Shown piece after piece: positions 22,829 through 33,577 of a DNA stretch of 64,000 nucleotides. Below the pieces are notes generated by a model. The model was not told the origin of the DNA, searched no databases, and saw only the letters and a program-made list of their open reading frames with translations. Position 1 is the first letter of the stretch; the number at the start of each line of letters is the position of its first letter. The position numbers and the translations under genes were made by a program. This DNA comes from Podospora pseudoanserina (taxonomy: Eukaryota > Ascomycota > Sordariomycetes > Sordariales > Podosporaceae). The DNA is taken from assembly GCF_035222485.1 (NCBI RefSeq), contig NC_085925.1, positions 2,418,001 through 2,482,000 of the forward strand, read 5' to 3'.

Positions 22829-24472
22829 ATGGCTGCTCCCACCTCCAACCGCCTCCCGTTTCTGCTGAGGGTGAGTCCCCGTCCCCTCCAGTGGTTGGCC
22901 AACGTCATAGCTCACCAAAAGCTTTCCATCTAGGGTCGCCTCCCACTGCGCCCCCGGCCCACCACGACCAGACCACTTCCCTTTGGAACTGCGCGACGAT
23001 ACGGAACGAACGTTGAGGATAAGAATGAGCTGGACAAGGAGACAAGGGAGGGCGCCCAACACGATGCTGCCGCCGACCAGGCCACCGACACATCAAGGTC
23101 CGACACCAAGTCTGCCCAGGCCATCGCAGACGAGGCCTCGAGCAGATCCGACTCGGAGTCTTCGGTTGTCAGCGACCTCAAGGACTGGGAGACGAACCCA
23201 AACTTTAAGATCGAATCCTTTTCCGACCTACCCCACGCCAACTTTGGCGTCAACCAACACATACCGTTCGACGCCGAGTTCAAGGAAGTCTTGAAGGCTA
23301 TCCCTTGGGCGTTCCGGGCGCCGATCCGTTATGCATTTGCTTATGGATCCGGAGTGTTTCCACAATCGAAATCCAACGGCAAAATGGCAACCCCCGAAGA
23401 AGTAAAGGCTATACATCCAAAATGCCCACCAGCGGTAGCAAGACATCAAGATGGCACACCGAAAATGATTGACTTTATCTTCGGCGTGTCCCACACGCAA
23501 CACTGGCACTCTCTCAATATGAAACAACACCGCGATCATTACTCGGGCCTTGCCACGCTCGGGTCGGGGGCCGTATCTTATGTGCAGGACAGAATGGGTG
23601 CTGGTGTCTACTTTAACCCATATGTTGTTGTCAACGGGATTTTGATCAAGTACGGAGTGGTGCTGCTAAAGACACTGGAGGAAGACCTGACCAACTGGGA
23701 CACACTGTATCTGGCCGGTCGGTTGCACAAGCCAGTGAAGATTCTGCGCGATGACCCCAAGATTCGTCTCGCCAACCAGATCAACCTGCTTTCCGCTTTG
23801 AGGACGGCCCTGCTGCTGTTGCCGCCAAAGTTCAGCGAAGAAGAGCTCTATGCCACCATTGCCGGCATCAGCTATCTCGGCGACCCACGAATGGCCCTGC
23901 CAACGGAGAACCCAAGCAAGGTCAAGAACATTGTCGGCAACAACATGACCAACTTTAGACGGCTGTATCTCCCACTTATCGAGACACTCCCCAACGTCGA
24001 GTTCAACGACCCGGGAACCAGCGCCAAGGACTGGGTGTGGGAGGCTAGCAACCTCAACCTCGTTCAGGATATGGACCCTGTCAAACGCGGCAACATGGTG
24101 CGCCGGCTGCCAAAGTCATTCCGGTCACGTCTCTACTTTCAGTACCAGAGGAAATTCGCCATACCGCAGCTAGAGTTCAACAAGATGATGGAGGAAAGTA
24201 AGAATGAGGACTCGATCTCGTTCAAGCGTCGCGAGGGCGGCGGGTTTGAGAGGCGTATTGTGCAGGACGACCCCACCGAGCTGCGCAGCTATATTCGGGA
24301 GGTGATTAAGCAGACTATCAGCTGGCCGGCCACGACACAATCCCTGAAGGGACCCCTCACCAGCGGCTGGACGAGGACGTGGCGGTATCTGATGGAGAAG
24401 ATGGCCAAGTACCGCGAGGGAAAGGCCAAGGAGGCTGAGGAAAAAGAGGAGAGCGAGGGGAAGAAGGCTTGA
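22829..24472 (+). CDS. tam41: Mitochondrial CDP-diacylglycerol synthase Tam41/Mmp37
   Basis: Two exons (22829-22870 and 22934-24472) encode 526 residues. The N-terminus is rich in Arg and lacks acids (MAAPTSNRLPFLLRGRLPLR), as expected for a mitochondrial presequence. The nucleotidyltransferase motif YGSGVFPQ is followed by MIDFIFGVSH with the metal-binding Asp, then QHWHSLNMKQHRDHYSG and GAGVYFNPYV, all diagnostic of the Mmp37 family. Tam41 makes CDP-diacylglycerol from phosphatidic acid and CTP at the matrix face of the inner membrane, feeding cardiolipin synthesis. The first intron (63 bases, GTGAGT...TCTAG) falls inside the presequence. The protein is longer than yeast Tam41 mainly because of the acidic, Ser-rich stretch after the presequence. 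Confidence 0.93.
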
Positions 24473-25219
24473 TGTACGTTTATGATGACAATAATGAGCG
24501 TTGTTTTTGGGCTACATTGGCTGGAAGCGGTGGTTCGGGTTGTGTTGGGTCATGATACACGGGCCTCGTGTTTTTTTTTTAGTGTACATATCACCATGCA
24601 TATGACTGTAGAGTAGAGGTTGGCGTTTTGTTACTATGAGCGATTGAGAGGGATGGGTCATGAATAGAATGAATATACTTGGCATCTTGTTTACTATTCT
24701 AGGCATAGGTATGTGTGGCTTTGATGAAGGGATGTGGTTATAATGCCGCGCGTGCTAAACAGTGGGAATTTGGCTGGGCATTTGTTGAGCATATTTTGTG
24801 GCACGGCTAACACGGGAAGTAAGGCTAAAGGTTTTGGTGTGGCGGTGGTTAGTGGGTGGCGAGTGGTTGGAGCGAGGTCAGCGGGTGCTGGTCGGGTGTG
24901 TTCTGGGCAGAACGAACTATGACGTAGATTTGCCTGACTTACACGCAAAGCTACCGTTTGTGTCGATCGATCAGGCCGGATTGAGACGTCATTGAGGGAT
25001 GGTTTGGGACCGTGGGGGGGAATATAAGGGTCTTTTTTTGGTGCGGTTTTGAATTTGTTCTTAGCGACAGACTTTTGAATCAAGCATCACCTTGTCACCT
25101 ACAGAACTATCACGAGTCAAGCAAGTTTGATACCTACCACAAGTAACAACACAGTTTGATTACATACCTACAACATACCTACCTACTACCCAACAAGAGA
25201 GACCACGACCAGCTGCAAG
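24473..25219. other. Intergenic region upstream of the Pmp3-domain gene
   Basis: Holds the Tam41 3' flank and the next promoter. The last 100 bases before the start are rich in CTAC/TACC units. No gene seen. Confidence 0.5.
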
Positions 25220-25750
25220 ATGGAGAAATCACCGGCATACAACTACAACTACAACAACAACAACAACAACGGGGGCATGGGAATGGACACGGGCATCACT
25301 GGCGGCACCTCCTCCTCCTCTGCCAACCCTATGCAACAACCTGTGTACACCGACAACACCAAACCCCACACCAACGACTACTACGCCGCCCCTCCTACCT
25401 CGTCTTCCGCAGGCGTAGGCGCAGGAGCAACACCAACAACCCACCCCGTGGGTATGGACCACACAAACCGTGACTCGATGGCATCCACCGCCGTACCCCC
25501 AGCTACCACCAGGACGAGTTCATCAAGTTTCACAGGAAGTGACGTCATCCTCCTCATCATGGCCATCTTCCTCCCCCCGGTGGCGGTCTTCTTGAAGAGG
25601 GGATGTGACGCGCATTTTTTTATCAACATCCTGCTCACGATCTTGGCGTGGTTGCCGGGCATGATTCATGCTTTTTATGTTGTGGTGAGGTACCCTGGTG
25701 ATTTGGGGGATCGGAGGGCGAGGAAGGGGGAGGGGAAGAGGGGTATTTGA
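25220..25750 (+). CDS. Pmp3/UPF0057-domain membrane protein with long N-terminal extension
   Basis: A single exon of 176 residues. Residues about 110-160 (DVILLIMAIFLPPVAVFLKR, then GCDAHFFINILLTILAWLPG) match the Pmp3/RCI2 family: two membrane segments with the PPxxV turn and a conserved Cys. Family members are plasma-membrane proteolipids linked to membrane potential and salt or cold stress, and are usually only 50-60 residues. Here about 105 residues of low-complexity sequence precede the domain (Asn/Tyr repeats at residues 7-17, Gly, then Ser/Thr/Pro). A basic tail follows. The extension is read through without stop or intron and starts at a good ATG, so I take it as real. Its function is unknown. 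Confidence 0.85.
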   Translation: MEKSPAYNYNYNNNNNNGGMGMDTGITGGTSSSSANPMQQPVYTDNTKPHTNDYYAAPPTSSSAGVGAGATPTTHPVGMDHTNRDSMASTAVPPATTRTSSSSFTGSDVILLIMAIFLPPVAVFLKRGCDAHFFINILLTILAWLPGMIHAFYVVVRYPGDLGDRRARKGEGKRGI

Positions 25751-26360
25751 GAGATGAAGGTTTTGGAATGGGGCAATGAATGGGACAATGGTAGAGCATG
25801 GGGGGGAGGAGGGACTTGGGGGATATGAAGGGAGGGAGGAAATATGATACCAATTTGAGTAGCTATTTTGATTTTTTGTTATTGCGTCTTTCAGGTGTGT
25901 AATGGAGTGTTGAATTTGGCAACCGTGAACTCGAAAATGGCACCCGCAGGTAGTTGACCACGTCCTCACGCTGAACTTGCACAAACTGCCCAGCCCGTAT
26001 CATTCCGCACCTTCTTGCCCAAAACAAAACCATCCGTAAACGCCACCGCCGAATTACAATCTTCCAGAGCATTCCCTGCGGCTTTTTGGCAAATGGTCTT
26101 TGAATACTGCAATAGAAACACAACGTGAGGAGTCTTTGTTTTCTTATATTGTTTCCTGCCAGAAACCAAACCAATGTTCCTCATCATGTCTATAGCTATT
26201 TAATTCAGTCATGCAATGCATACAAACTCCACCAGGTAAACGCTTCAACATGCACCTCGACAAAACCACAGCCATTTATCCCACGCTCCATGATTATCTA
26301 CTGCAACAAAATACCCACATGCAAAACTATGTTCCCCTCAACCACTAGCCCCAAAACCCT
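25751..26360. other. Convergent intergenic region
   Basis: Between the Pmp3-domain stop and the cupin-protein stop. Only 3' flanks expected; nothing recognised. Confidence 0.5.
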
Positions 26361-29300
26361 TCAAGAAAACCCATTCAAAACCGTCGTATGAATAATAGCC
26401 TCCACATACATCCTGTTCCTCACCGTACACCCCGCCCCAGCCTTGACCTTGAACATCCCATGCGGCCCCATCACAAACTCAGGCTCCTCCCCAATCTTGA
26501 CCCTCAACTTCCCCGCAGCAAGCGACACCAGCCTGAGCTGGTTCTCCTCCCCCTCGATCTTGAAAGTCTGACCGCTCCTGATAACATCCACCCGGAAAGC
26601 CACATCCTCGCACACCTCCACAGCATGCGTGCTCGAAAGAAAAGACTTGGAAAAGGCAATGCTCTCGGATTTGGGGTCCATCTCCCTGATCCGCCCCGGC
26701 GCAACCTCCCAGTCTTCCATTTCCAAAACTTGCTCCGCGATGATGAAGCCCGTGGTTTGGACACCGTTGGATGATGGTATACCTTCCAAAATGCGGCTTT
26801 TGGGTTGCCGCCGCTGGTGTTTTACGATGGGTGATGGTGGGGCTGGTTCTTCTGGGATAGACTCGTCAGGTTCTGCTGGAGCTGGAGGCGGCGCCTGTGG
26901 GTAGAAATGTCCCGACTCAGAAGTCCGCGCCCTCAGCTTGTACCGAGTGGAAACACCCTCATGTTCTTCCTCAACCCCCTCCACGGCAGCGTTGCGTGCA
27001 ATATCCGCCGGCTGTTCAGCTTGCGAGACCTGAGGGGCCTGTGGAACAGCCTGCTGAGCCTGGGCTGTAGCCTGCGCAGCTTGTGGAGACTTTGGACGCG
27101 GTGGCACGGGCCTTTGATGCACATCCGACCATCTCAGTGTGTGCATACGATATTGTTGTTGTTGTTCCTTCCTCATAACCCCGGGCGTCTTAACCCCCGG
27201 GAGCCAAACATTCATATGAGCCCGGTTGGTTCCCGGTATTCTTCTAAGTGACCTTCCTGCCATCACATTGGCCATTGGTTCCGCCGGGCTCTGCTGTTCC
27301 GCTGCCCTCTGCTGCTCCGCCGCCATTCGACTGGCGTTCTCTTCTGCCACCGCCCCCTGACTAGTTTTCTCTTCCGCCTCCATATGATCCCAGGTGCTTT
27401 TTGGCGGCCAACTCCGATTAGCCAGTGCTTCATCGCCCACGGGCACATCGGCAGCAGCAGTAGCAGGCAACATATGATGCCGCAAGATCCACCAGTTCGC
27501 CGCCCACTCAACCGACCCATCGGGCCGCGTTTTGGCGACAACAATCGAGGGGCGCGGGTGAAGGATCTTGCCGCTTGGACCAATGTTGCCTCGCTTGGGG
27601 GCATATACACCAACGAGATCAAAGCTCCCATCTCCGTTGTCTTTGAGATAACTTGCATAATGGGAGCGCTAGGAAAGACATCAGAAAGGTTCGCAGACAA
27701 TGACTTCTCCAGCCAGGAGACGTACCGAGAAATGAAAACCCAGATCCTTCACCTTTATACACTTTGTCTCGCAGCTTCTGATTGGACACCGGAACGGTCT
27801 CGGTCCCGAAAGCTCAGTATATCCAGCAGGAATCATGACTCCGCATAGCGATCTAGGGTCTCCGTTGTCATCTGCGACTCGTGAGTTTGTTTTGTCTCCA
27901 TCACATTCATCAAATGCACACGTACCATCCCATTCCGTGTACCTTCTTCCCGGTGAAGCAAATTCGAAGCCGTCAGAAGATGAAACGGTCGGAGAAGTCT
28001 GGGTGGTGTTTGCGGTTAGCAAACCGACAGCTTGCTCCGACACATTCGACGTGCTGATGTCTGCATCGTCCCATCCTGGATCCTCGTAGTCCTGTTGGGC
28101 CCCTTGCCCGCTGCGAAGTATCCTGCCTGCCCTCTCCCTTCCCCGGTCCTTCAGAGTGCAATACGTCTGGTTAGGATGGTAAAAGCAGTTCGCACAGCCT
28201 GATCACCTTGCTAACAATATCATCAGGAGCTCGAGGAGAAATCATGACGCATGACTGAAATAGGCCGTTGCCACTTGCGCCTCGGCCACACGACTTGGGG
28301 GCAGGCTCTCCTGTCACTTGCAGGATTAGGGCAGTGATGTCTCGCGGGTTGGTATCAGAGAAGGGGTTGGTCCTGATCCGCATGTGGTTCCAGTCGAAAT
28401 CTGGTAGTTGAGGAAGAGAAAGCAAGGTCCTGACATGCCCCTTGCTAGGAGGCTCCCGACCTTTGAAGTGCCTAAGGTAAAGGCTGGAGGGCTTTCCAGA
28501 GGGCTTTGGGGTCGCCGGGGGGTAGGAGAATTAAAATGAGATGCTGAGCTTACTTTGGCAAGACTGGTCATAGGACTCTGGGCACCACTATATTCGCTTC
28601 CAGCTCCCGATGGGGGCTGGCTGTTGTCGACATCGTATCGTCCGTGTCCTTGTTCCGGTAGCGAGGGAGCGACCATGAGAGGTTCAGACGGATCCAGAGC
28701 TCCTACCGAGACCACAATGCCCGGTTTCGGTTTGGCACCCGAAGCTTGACCTTCACCATCCCGGAGTTTGGCATAATGTCCTCGTACCGAGAGGGTTCCG
28801 TCCATATTGTCGTGCAACAGGGAACCTCGATGTTGACGCTGTGGCAGAGTGTGAGCAATCATGGGTGGAAAAAATACAATTGAAGGCAAGGCATACGACG
28901 AAATGTCCACCCAGCTGCTTTATGGCAGGAAAAAGCTTCCGACACGATCGAACAGGGCAGATCCTAAAACATTAGTACATACGACTTCAGAAGTAGAAAT
29001 TCCGAAACCTACCAGGGAAAGCCAGGACGAGCCGAGGACCACTCATATCCATCTGGTATAGTGGTACCGTACATAGACTCATTATTCCAACGCAAATAAG
29101 GTCGTCCGGATGGAGTGAGGTCTAGGGCGTGCGGTTCGACCTTTGCTACTTCGGCGGCCTCGGCCTGAACCTGGCTGTTTACGGGGGTTGTGAGGACAGA
29201 GACCTCACCTACTTCCGACCCCTCTTCCCAGTCACCATCGTTACTGTCGTCCGGGATGTTTTCTGGTGGGAAAACAGGGTCCAACTGGTCCATCATCTCG

Positions 29301-29794
29301 ACATCAGAAGTCTCCGAAGTAGACGACGATGATGCTGGGGCTGGTGCAGAGACAGTGGGACGGGACAGACTTTGAGCAGAGACATAGGCCGGCAGAGGGA
29401 CGGGTGATATAACTGTGGGTTGAAAGTTGACCGTTTGCAACTTTTTGTGCTGGCCATGGCTTTGGTCATTGGCTCCCGAAGTGCGTCGTCGTTTCAAAGC
29501 GTCAGAGATGGCTTTTCTCCTTTCAGCATCGGTAGTATACTTTGTACCTTTGAGGCCGGCATCTCCCTGTGCAGTTGAGGCAAATTGGACTGCGGGGCTA
29601 TGGGTTGCGGTTCGGGGGGGCAAAATGTCACTGATGATTGGGGGAGGCTCCGAGCCCGAGTCGGCGGGCGGCGGCAGGGTGGGGTTTTCCTTGGCGGGGG
29701 TGGTCATACCCGTGGACGCACTCTTGTCGCGACCTCCGAAAATCCAGCTTTCTATTGAGCCATTCGCAGCAGGGTCCTGAAATGTCCGCGGCAT
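26361..29794 (-). CDS. Finger-DUF3716-finger-cupin protein with one apparent frame break
   Basis: Proposed exons: 29794-29013, 28963-28897, 28838-28554, 28503-27726, 27668-26361. Parts in order: a disordered N-terminus of about 255 residues; a C2H2-like finger (WICPVRSCRKLF...GGHFVRQHRGS) with the tail LLHDNMDGTLSVRGHYA; a DUF3716-like segment (PKSCGRG...FQSCVMIS...GCANCFYHPNQTYC); a second finger (FRCPIRSC...GFHFSRSHYAS) with the related tail YLKDNGDGSFDLVGVYA; a Pro/Gln-rich linker; and a C-terminal cupin (LVSLAAGKLRVKIG, MGPHGMFKVKAGAGCTVRN) resembling the Mif2/CENP-C homodimer domain. Near 28200 one extra base separates VSKVI from GCANC; no intron fits, so this is a real frameshift or a sequence error. 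The intron before 28503 has two possible acceptors 12 bases apart. Chromatin or DNA binding is likely; the exact role is unknown. Confidence 0.72.
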
Positions 29795-31263
29795 TTGAGC
29801 TGTGATAGTATTGGAGGGCTCTTTTCCAGGCCGCCTTACCAAGGCAATGCCCGCCTACACACCGTGGAAGGAACTCCGCCTTGCTGCTGGCTACGTCGAC
29901 GGAGATTCGAGAGCTGATAAAGCTGCGGTAAGCCACCACGCAGATCCTGAATGGGCGTTTGCGTCGCAACTGTAGTAATTAAAGCCTGAAAATAAGCATC
30001 AGGCTGGAAAGCGTAAGTAAGTACCAGGTAGGTAAGAATTAGGTCAGCTGAAGTTTGAGGGCTTGTTGGTCGTCTGAAATGAGGTTTGTAGGAGTCGTCT
30101 TCTGTCCGGGATAGGGCTTCAGACGGAAAAAAGAAGTTTTGGTTAGGCTTTAGGCACTGTTTTGTGCCTGGGCTTAAGTGGCCTGTGCGTGCTTAGCGCC
30201 TTAGCCTAAAGTAGCTGAAAAGAGAAATATCTCTTTACTTTACTAAGCTAAATCCTTCAACTCAGTAGCAGGTTTTATTTACGTTTACGCTCATGTAACG
30301 AACTCTGATCCAGAACCTCTAAAAGGGATACATAGACCCGTGGATCACCTGGATCACCTTTCCTTCCTGTCGCTCACTATGCTCATCGTGATCCTGTCGC
30401 TCGCTCACCGGGATCACCGTGAGTTCGTCGCTTCACTTCCAATTAGTCAGTAATGTAGCCAGGGGCATCCCGCGCCCCGTGCGTTAGCTCTTCATCCACA
30501 ATTGTACAGCTCATAATTCTTTTTAAGTACTACCTTACTTACAGCAGGCCAAACAGGCAGAGCCCACGAGGCTTTACGTAGGTAGTAGGCCAGACTACTC
30601 CTGTCGCTTATCGGCTCCAAGCACCTGCAGGGGCAAGCGCCCCAGACCCGCACCAATTGCCGGGCCGTTCCATTCTGTGTCTTTTTTAACTTCAACTCGA
30701 GACAAATCACACGACTACATGGCAAAGAATTCTCAAGACTACTATCAGCTGTTTGTCTCTACTCCCTTTCGTCTGACGAGAGCACTGCAGCTACCATGGA
30801 GTTCGCACAGAGCGCCACACAGCAAGCGGAGTCCTTGGCCATCCATCATGAGCATAGCTTCCAACTACCTACCCAGCATTCCCGCTCACCGACGCCGAGA
30901 ACACGGAGCGCTGATCGAAACCGGTACGGCCATCTCTCGCCGAGGCCAAGGCGGCTCCAGTGGGCTTTTCCGAGAATTGGGTTGTCCCGGGTTCTTGGGT
31001 TGCATGCGGAGACGTGAAACACTTATTTACAGGCCGTTATTGTTAATAAACCCGTGCTGGGATCTTTGATTTCCGCCAACGATGTCGCCGCGGAATAATT
31101 GCCTCCGCTTTGGCGAACATATTAGTGACACCTTTCGCTCGAGGTAGCGGAGGCGCCTTGGGGGGCTGAGGTAGGGAAATATATGAAGTCAGCTACTTAC
31201 CACATCTCTAGTCGGTAGTACTCCCCCAGGATTCCCTTCCCGGCAAGCAGTCTCGCATCAACC
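29795..31263. other. Intergenic region with AT-richer, possibly transposon-derived stretch
   Basis: About 30000-30560 differs from its surroundings. It is richer in A/T, has imperfect inverted pieces (TTAGGCTTTAGGC near 30143 against CCTTAGCCTAAAG near 30200) and repeated phrases such as CTGTCGCTC and GGATCACC near 30335-30430. This could be remnant mobile DNA, but I cannot define ends, duplications or coding parts. Frames near 30680-31070 have no family features. The last 100 bases hold the promoter of the beta-helix gene. Confidence 0.35.
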
Positions 31264-32334
31264 ATGACGCAACTCAGCAGCCTCTTCCTGACCGCCGTGC
31301 TCGCCCTTGCCTCGGGTGTCCGGGCCCAATGCGGTGCAGGCAGCCCCCATGCCACCGTGTCCGGCTCAGGCAATTCTTTCAGGACAACCAGAGGCTCCAC
31401 TCAACTCTACTCTGGTTCCGACTACAGAGCTGCCATTCAGGCCGGTCTCGATGGAATCTCCAGCGGGCAGCGTGTTGCCGTTCTCGCCTCAGGATCCATC
31501 GGCGCCGGCACCATCACCCTCGCCTCGGGCAAGATCTTTGAGGGTTGCGGTACCATCAACGTGGGCAACCGCGCCGGCCGAGGCGCCATTGAGATCCAAA
31601 ACGTAAACGATGTCCAGATTCCTTTCCTCACCATGACGGGCAACCCTTACTTTGGCCTCCGTGTCTCCGGCACCCGCAACCTCAAGCTCGGCAAGCTCAA
31701 CTTCAACCTCAGCGGTGGTCTCGCCATCCGTTTCGACCGCGACGCCGCCATGAACTACAACGTCGAGATGGACACCATCACCGTCACCGGAGCTGGGAGC
31801 CATGCTGTCGAGACCTGGAACATTGACGGCCTGAAGATCAACTCTGTCATTGCGCGCGACGTGGGCGAGTCCGGTCTGCTGCTGCAAAACACCAGAAACG
31901 CTTGGGTCGGTCTCGTCGATGGCAACAACGTCGCCACCGGCACTGGGTATGCCACCTTCCGTATGGCCAACGAGAACGGCAAGAACGCCAATGGGAACTA
32001 CAACACCAACGTGTACATCGACAAGGTCATCTCCCGCGGTGGTGGTCGCGGTATCTTCTGCGTCTCTCGCTCTGGTGGTGTGGTTATCCAGAACGTCGAC
32101 TTGTCCAACAACGGGAACAACGCCATTCTCATCGAGAACTGCTACAACGTCTCGATCCGCAGCGGCACCGTCAACGGCGGTGGAGAGGTCCGCCTGTCTG
32201 CCCGCTCAGAATTCCCCAACAACAAGGACATCTGGATCACCCTGCAGGTGAACAACAACTCTGTTCGTGAGTCGCCATGTGGCGAGAACACAAACTTCTC
32301 CATCAGTGGCAACGCCCGACAGCAGATCTGCTAA
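31264..32334 (+). CDS. Secreted right-handed beta-helix protein
   Basis: One exon, 356 residues. Residues 1-21 form a signal peptide (hydrophobic SLFLTAVLALA, cleavage near VRAQ). The rest is made of about 22-residue coils rich in Asn, Gly and Val, with ladders such as GAIEIQNVNDVQI, GLLLQNTRNAWVGLV and AILIENCYNVSI. This is the pattern of pectate-lyase-like parallel beta-helix folds. Cysteines at the N- and C-termini (QCGAG, SPCGEN, QQIC) probably form disulfides, as in exported enzymes. A polysaccharide lyase or hydrolase acting on plant or fungal wall polymers is the likely class, but I see no certain catalytic set. Codons are strongly C-ending, which suggests high expression. Confidence 0.85.
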   Translation: MTQLSSLFLTAVLALASGVRAQCGAGSPHATVSGSGNSFRTTRGSTQLYSGSDYRAAIQAGLDGISSGQRVAVLASGSIGAGTITLASGKIFEGCGTINVGNRAGRGAIEIQNVNDVQIPFLTMTGNPYFGLRVSGTRNLKLGKLNFNLSGGLAIRFDRDAAMNYNVEMDTITVTGAGSHAVETWNIDGLKINSVIARDVGESGLLLQNTRNAWVGLVDGNNVATGTGYATFRMANENGKNANGNYNTNVYIDKVISRGGGRGIFCVSRSGGVVIQNVDLSNNGNNAILIENCYNVSIRSGTVNGGGEVRLSARSEFPNNKDIWITLQVNNNSVRESPCGENTNFSISGNARQQIC

Positions 32335-33008
32335 AAAGGGGCTGGTGGAGCCAGTACTTTTGGGTTAGAAGTCAAAAGGGGTGGAGCAAAAGTTGCCATG
32401 TATATACACGGTTAAGCACATAGGAATGCACTTTCCATAAATCTTGATATTCAAGCTCGAGGCATTTGCTCGTCTCCGGGGAGTTGACTGAGGGAGTTGA
32501 CTTGAGCAGACCTTGTTGGAGGTGCACTCGATCGATCTCGGGACCCACGGGGAGTTGAGCTAATCACACCAGATCACACGTCGGCAGCAGCAGCCACAGG
32601 AGGATAAGCAACACGCGAGGCACAGGTGTACGGGAAGCACTAGTAGCAAGCAAGAGAACACGGGCAGGAGAAACACATGCAAGAGATATCACGAGTGTGA
32701 CATCAAAGCATATCGAACGCAAGACATCACAGCAAAGTAAACACCAAGGTTCAACCAGAAAAGCATGCTTTGAATTTGTGCAGCTGTTCCAAAATTGAAC
32801 AACAATAACAACAACAACCAAAAAAAAACAAAAAAAGACCCTCACTAAAATCCTTTCCTTGGTCCCTTCATGCGAACCACACGAGTAGGAAAAGAGTGGC
32901 CCCCTTTCTAAACCTGTCATCACACTCATACATACATCCAATCATGATCATGATCATCATCCATTCATTCCACCATCCATCATCCATCATTCATCATTCA
33001 TCATTCAT

Positions 33009-33053
33009 CATCCATCCATCCATCCATCCATCCATCCATCCATCCATCCATCC
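33009..33053. repeat. ATCC microsatellite
   Basis: About eleven tandem ATCC units, preceded by about 70 bases of imperfect ATC/ATTC repeats. Confidence 0.95.
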
Positions 33054-33375
33054 CATCTTGATCATCATCCAACCGTTCAAATATACTCCTCCAAGACAGC
33101 ACGGGTGTGAAAACATAACCCTTGCCACGGGTCTATGGGGTACGACAACACGGCCTTTCACCATGACCGAGTTGCCGACGTTGTTGTTGATATCCCTCTT
33201 GATCATGTCGAGGGGCGTGGCGCGGCGAGGAGAAGTTGGCGAAAAGGTGCAAAGGGGGTGTGACTGTCTCCTCTGTAAAATCTGATCACGGCTTCTTAAG
33301 TTGCCGTCCTTGATTATATCCTCCCAAATCCTCGTTTTTGTTCCTGTTCGGACCCTCTCCTCACATGTATGTGGC

Positions 33376-33432
33376 GGAGCGGAGCGGAGCGGAAGGGGAA
33401 AGGGGGAAGGGGAAGGGGAAGGGGAAGGGGAA
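33376..33432. repeat. GGAGC and GGGGAA tandem repeats
   Basis: Three GGAGC units are followed by about six GGGGAA-type units. This is a purine-only stretch on the plus strand. Confidence 0.9.
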
Positions 33433-33577
33433 AAAGAGGGTAGTCAGTGCAGAGTGTGAAGGGAGGAGAGGATCAGAAGATATGTCGCTGCAGCCATCCC
33501 ATCCTATCCGTCAGTTTCCACGCAGCCAGCCATCCGTGATTGTAACCGCCGCCTGGGCGGACGTCGTCATCGTCATT

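Larger units (their letters stand above)
32335..33577. other. Intergenic region rich in microsatellites
   Basis: Holds the 3' flank of the beta-helix gene and the 3' flank of the unknown gene on the other strand. It includes CA/CAA-rich text near 32795-32835, ATC/ATCC repeats from about 32940, and GGAGC and GGGGAA repeats. No coding sequence supported. Confidence 0.6.

Noticed and set aside
30295-30542. Stretch starting TGTAACG and ending TTACTTACA, like a solitary LTR
   Set aside because: No target-site duplication, no second copy in the window and no internal element; the ends could occur by chance.
30677-31069. Overlapping frames of 130 and 73 codons upstream of the beta-helix gene
   Set aside because: Neither shows recognisable domains; codon use differs from neighbouring genes.
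33009-33053. Tandem ATCC array considered as a CRISPR-like or telomeric repeat
   Set aside because: Uniform 4-base microsatellite without spacers and not the fungal telomere motif TTAGGG.
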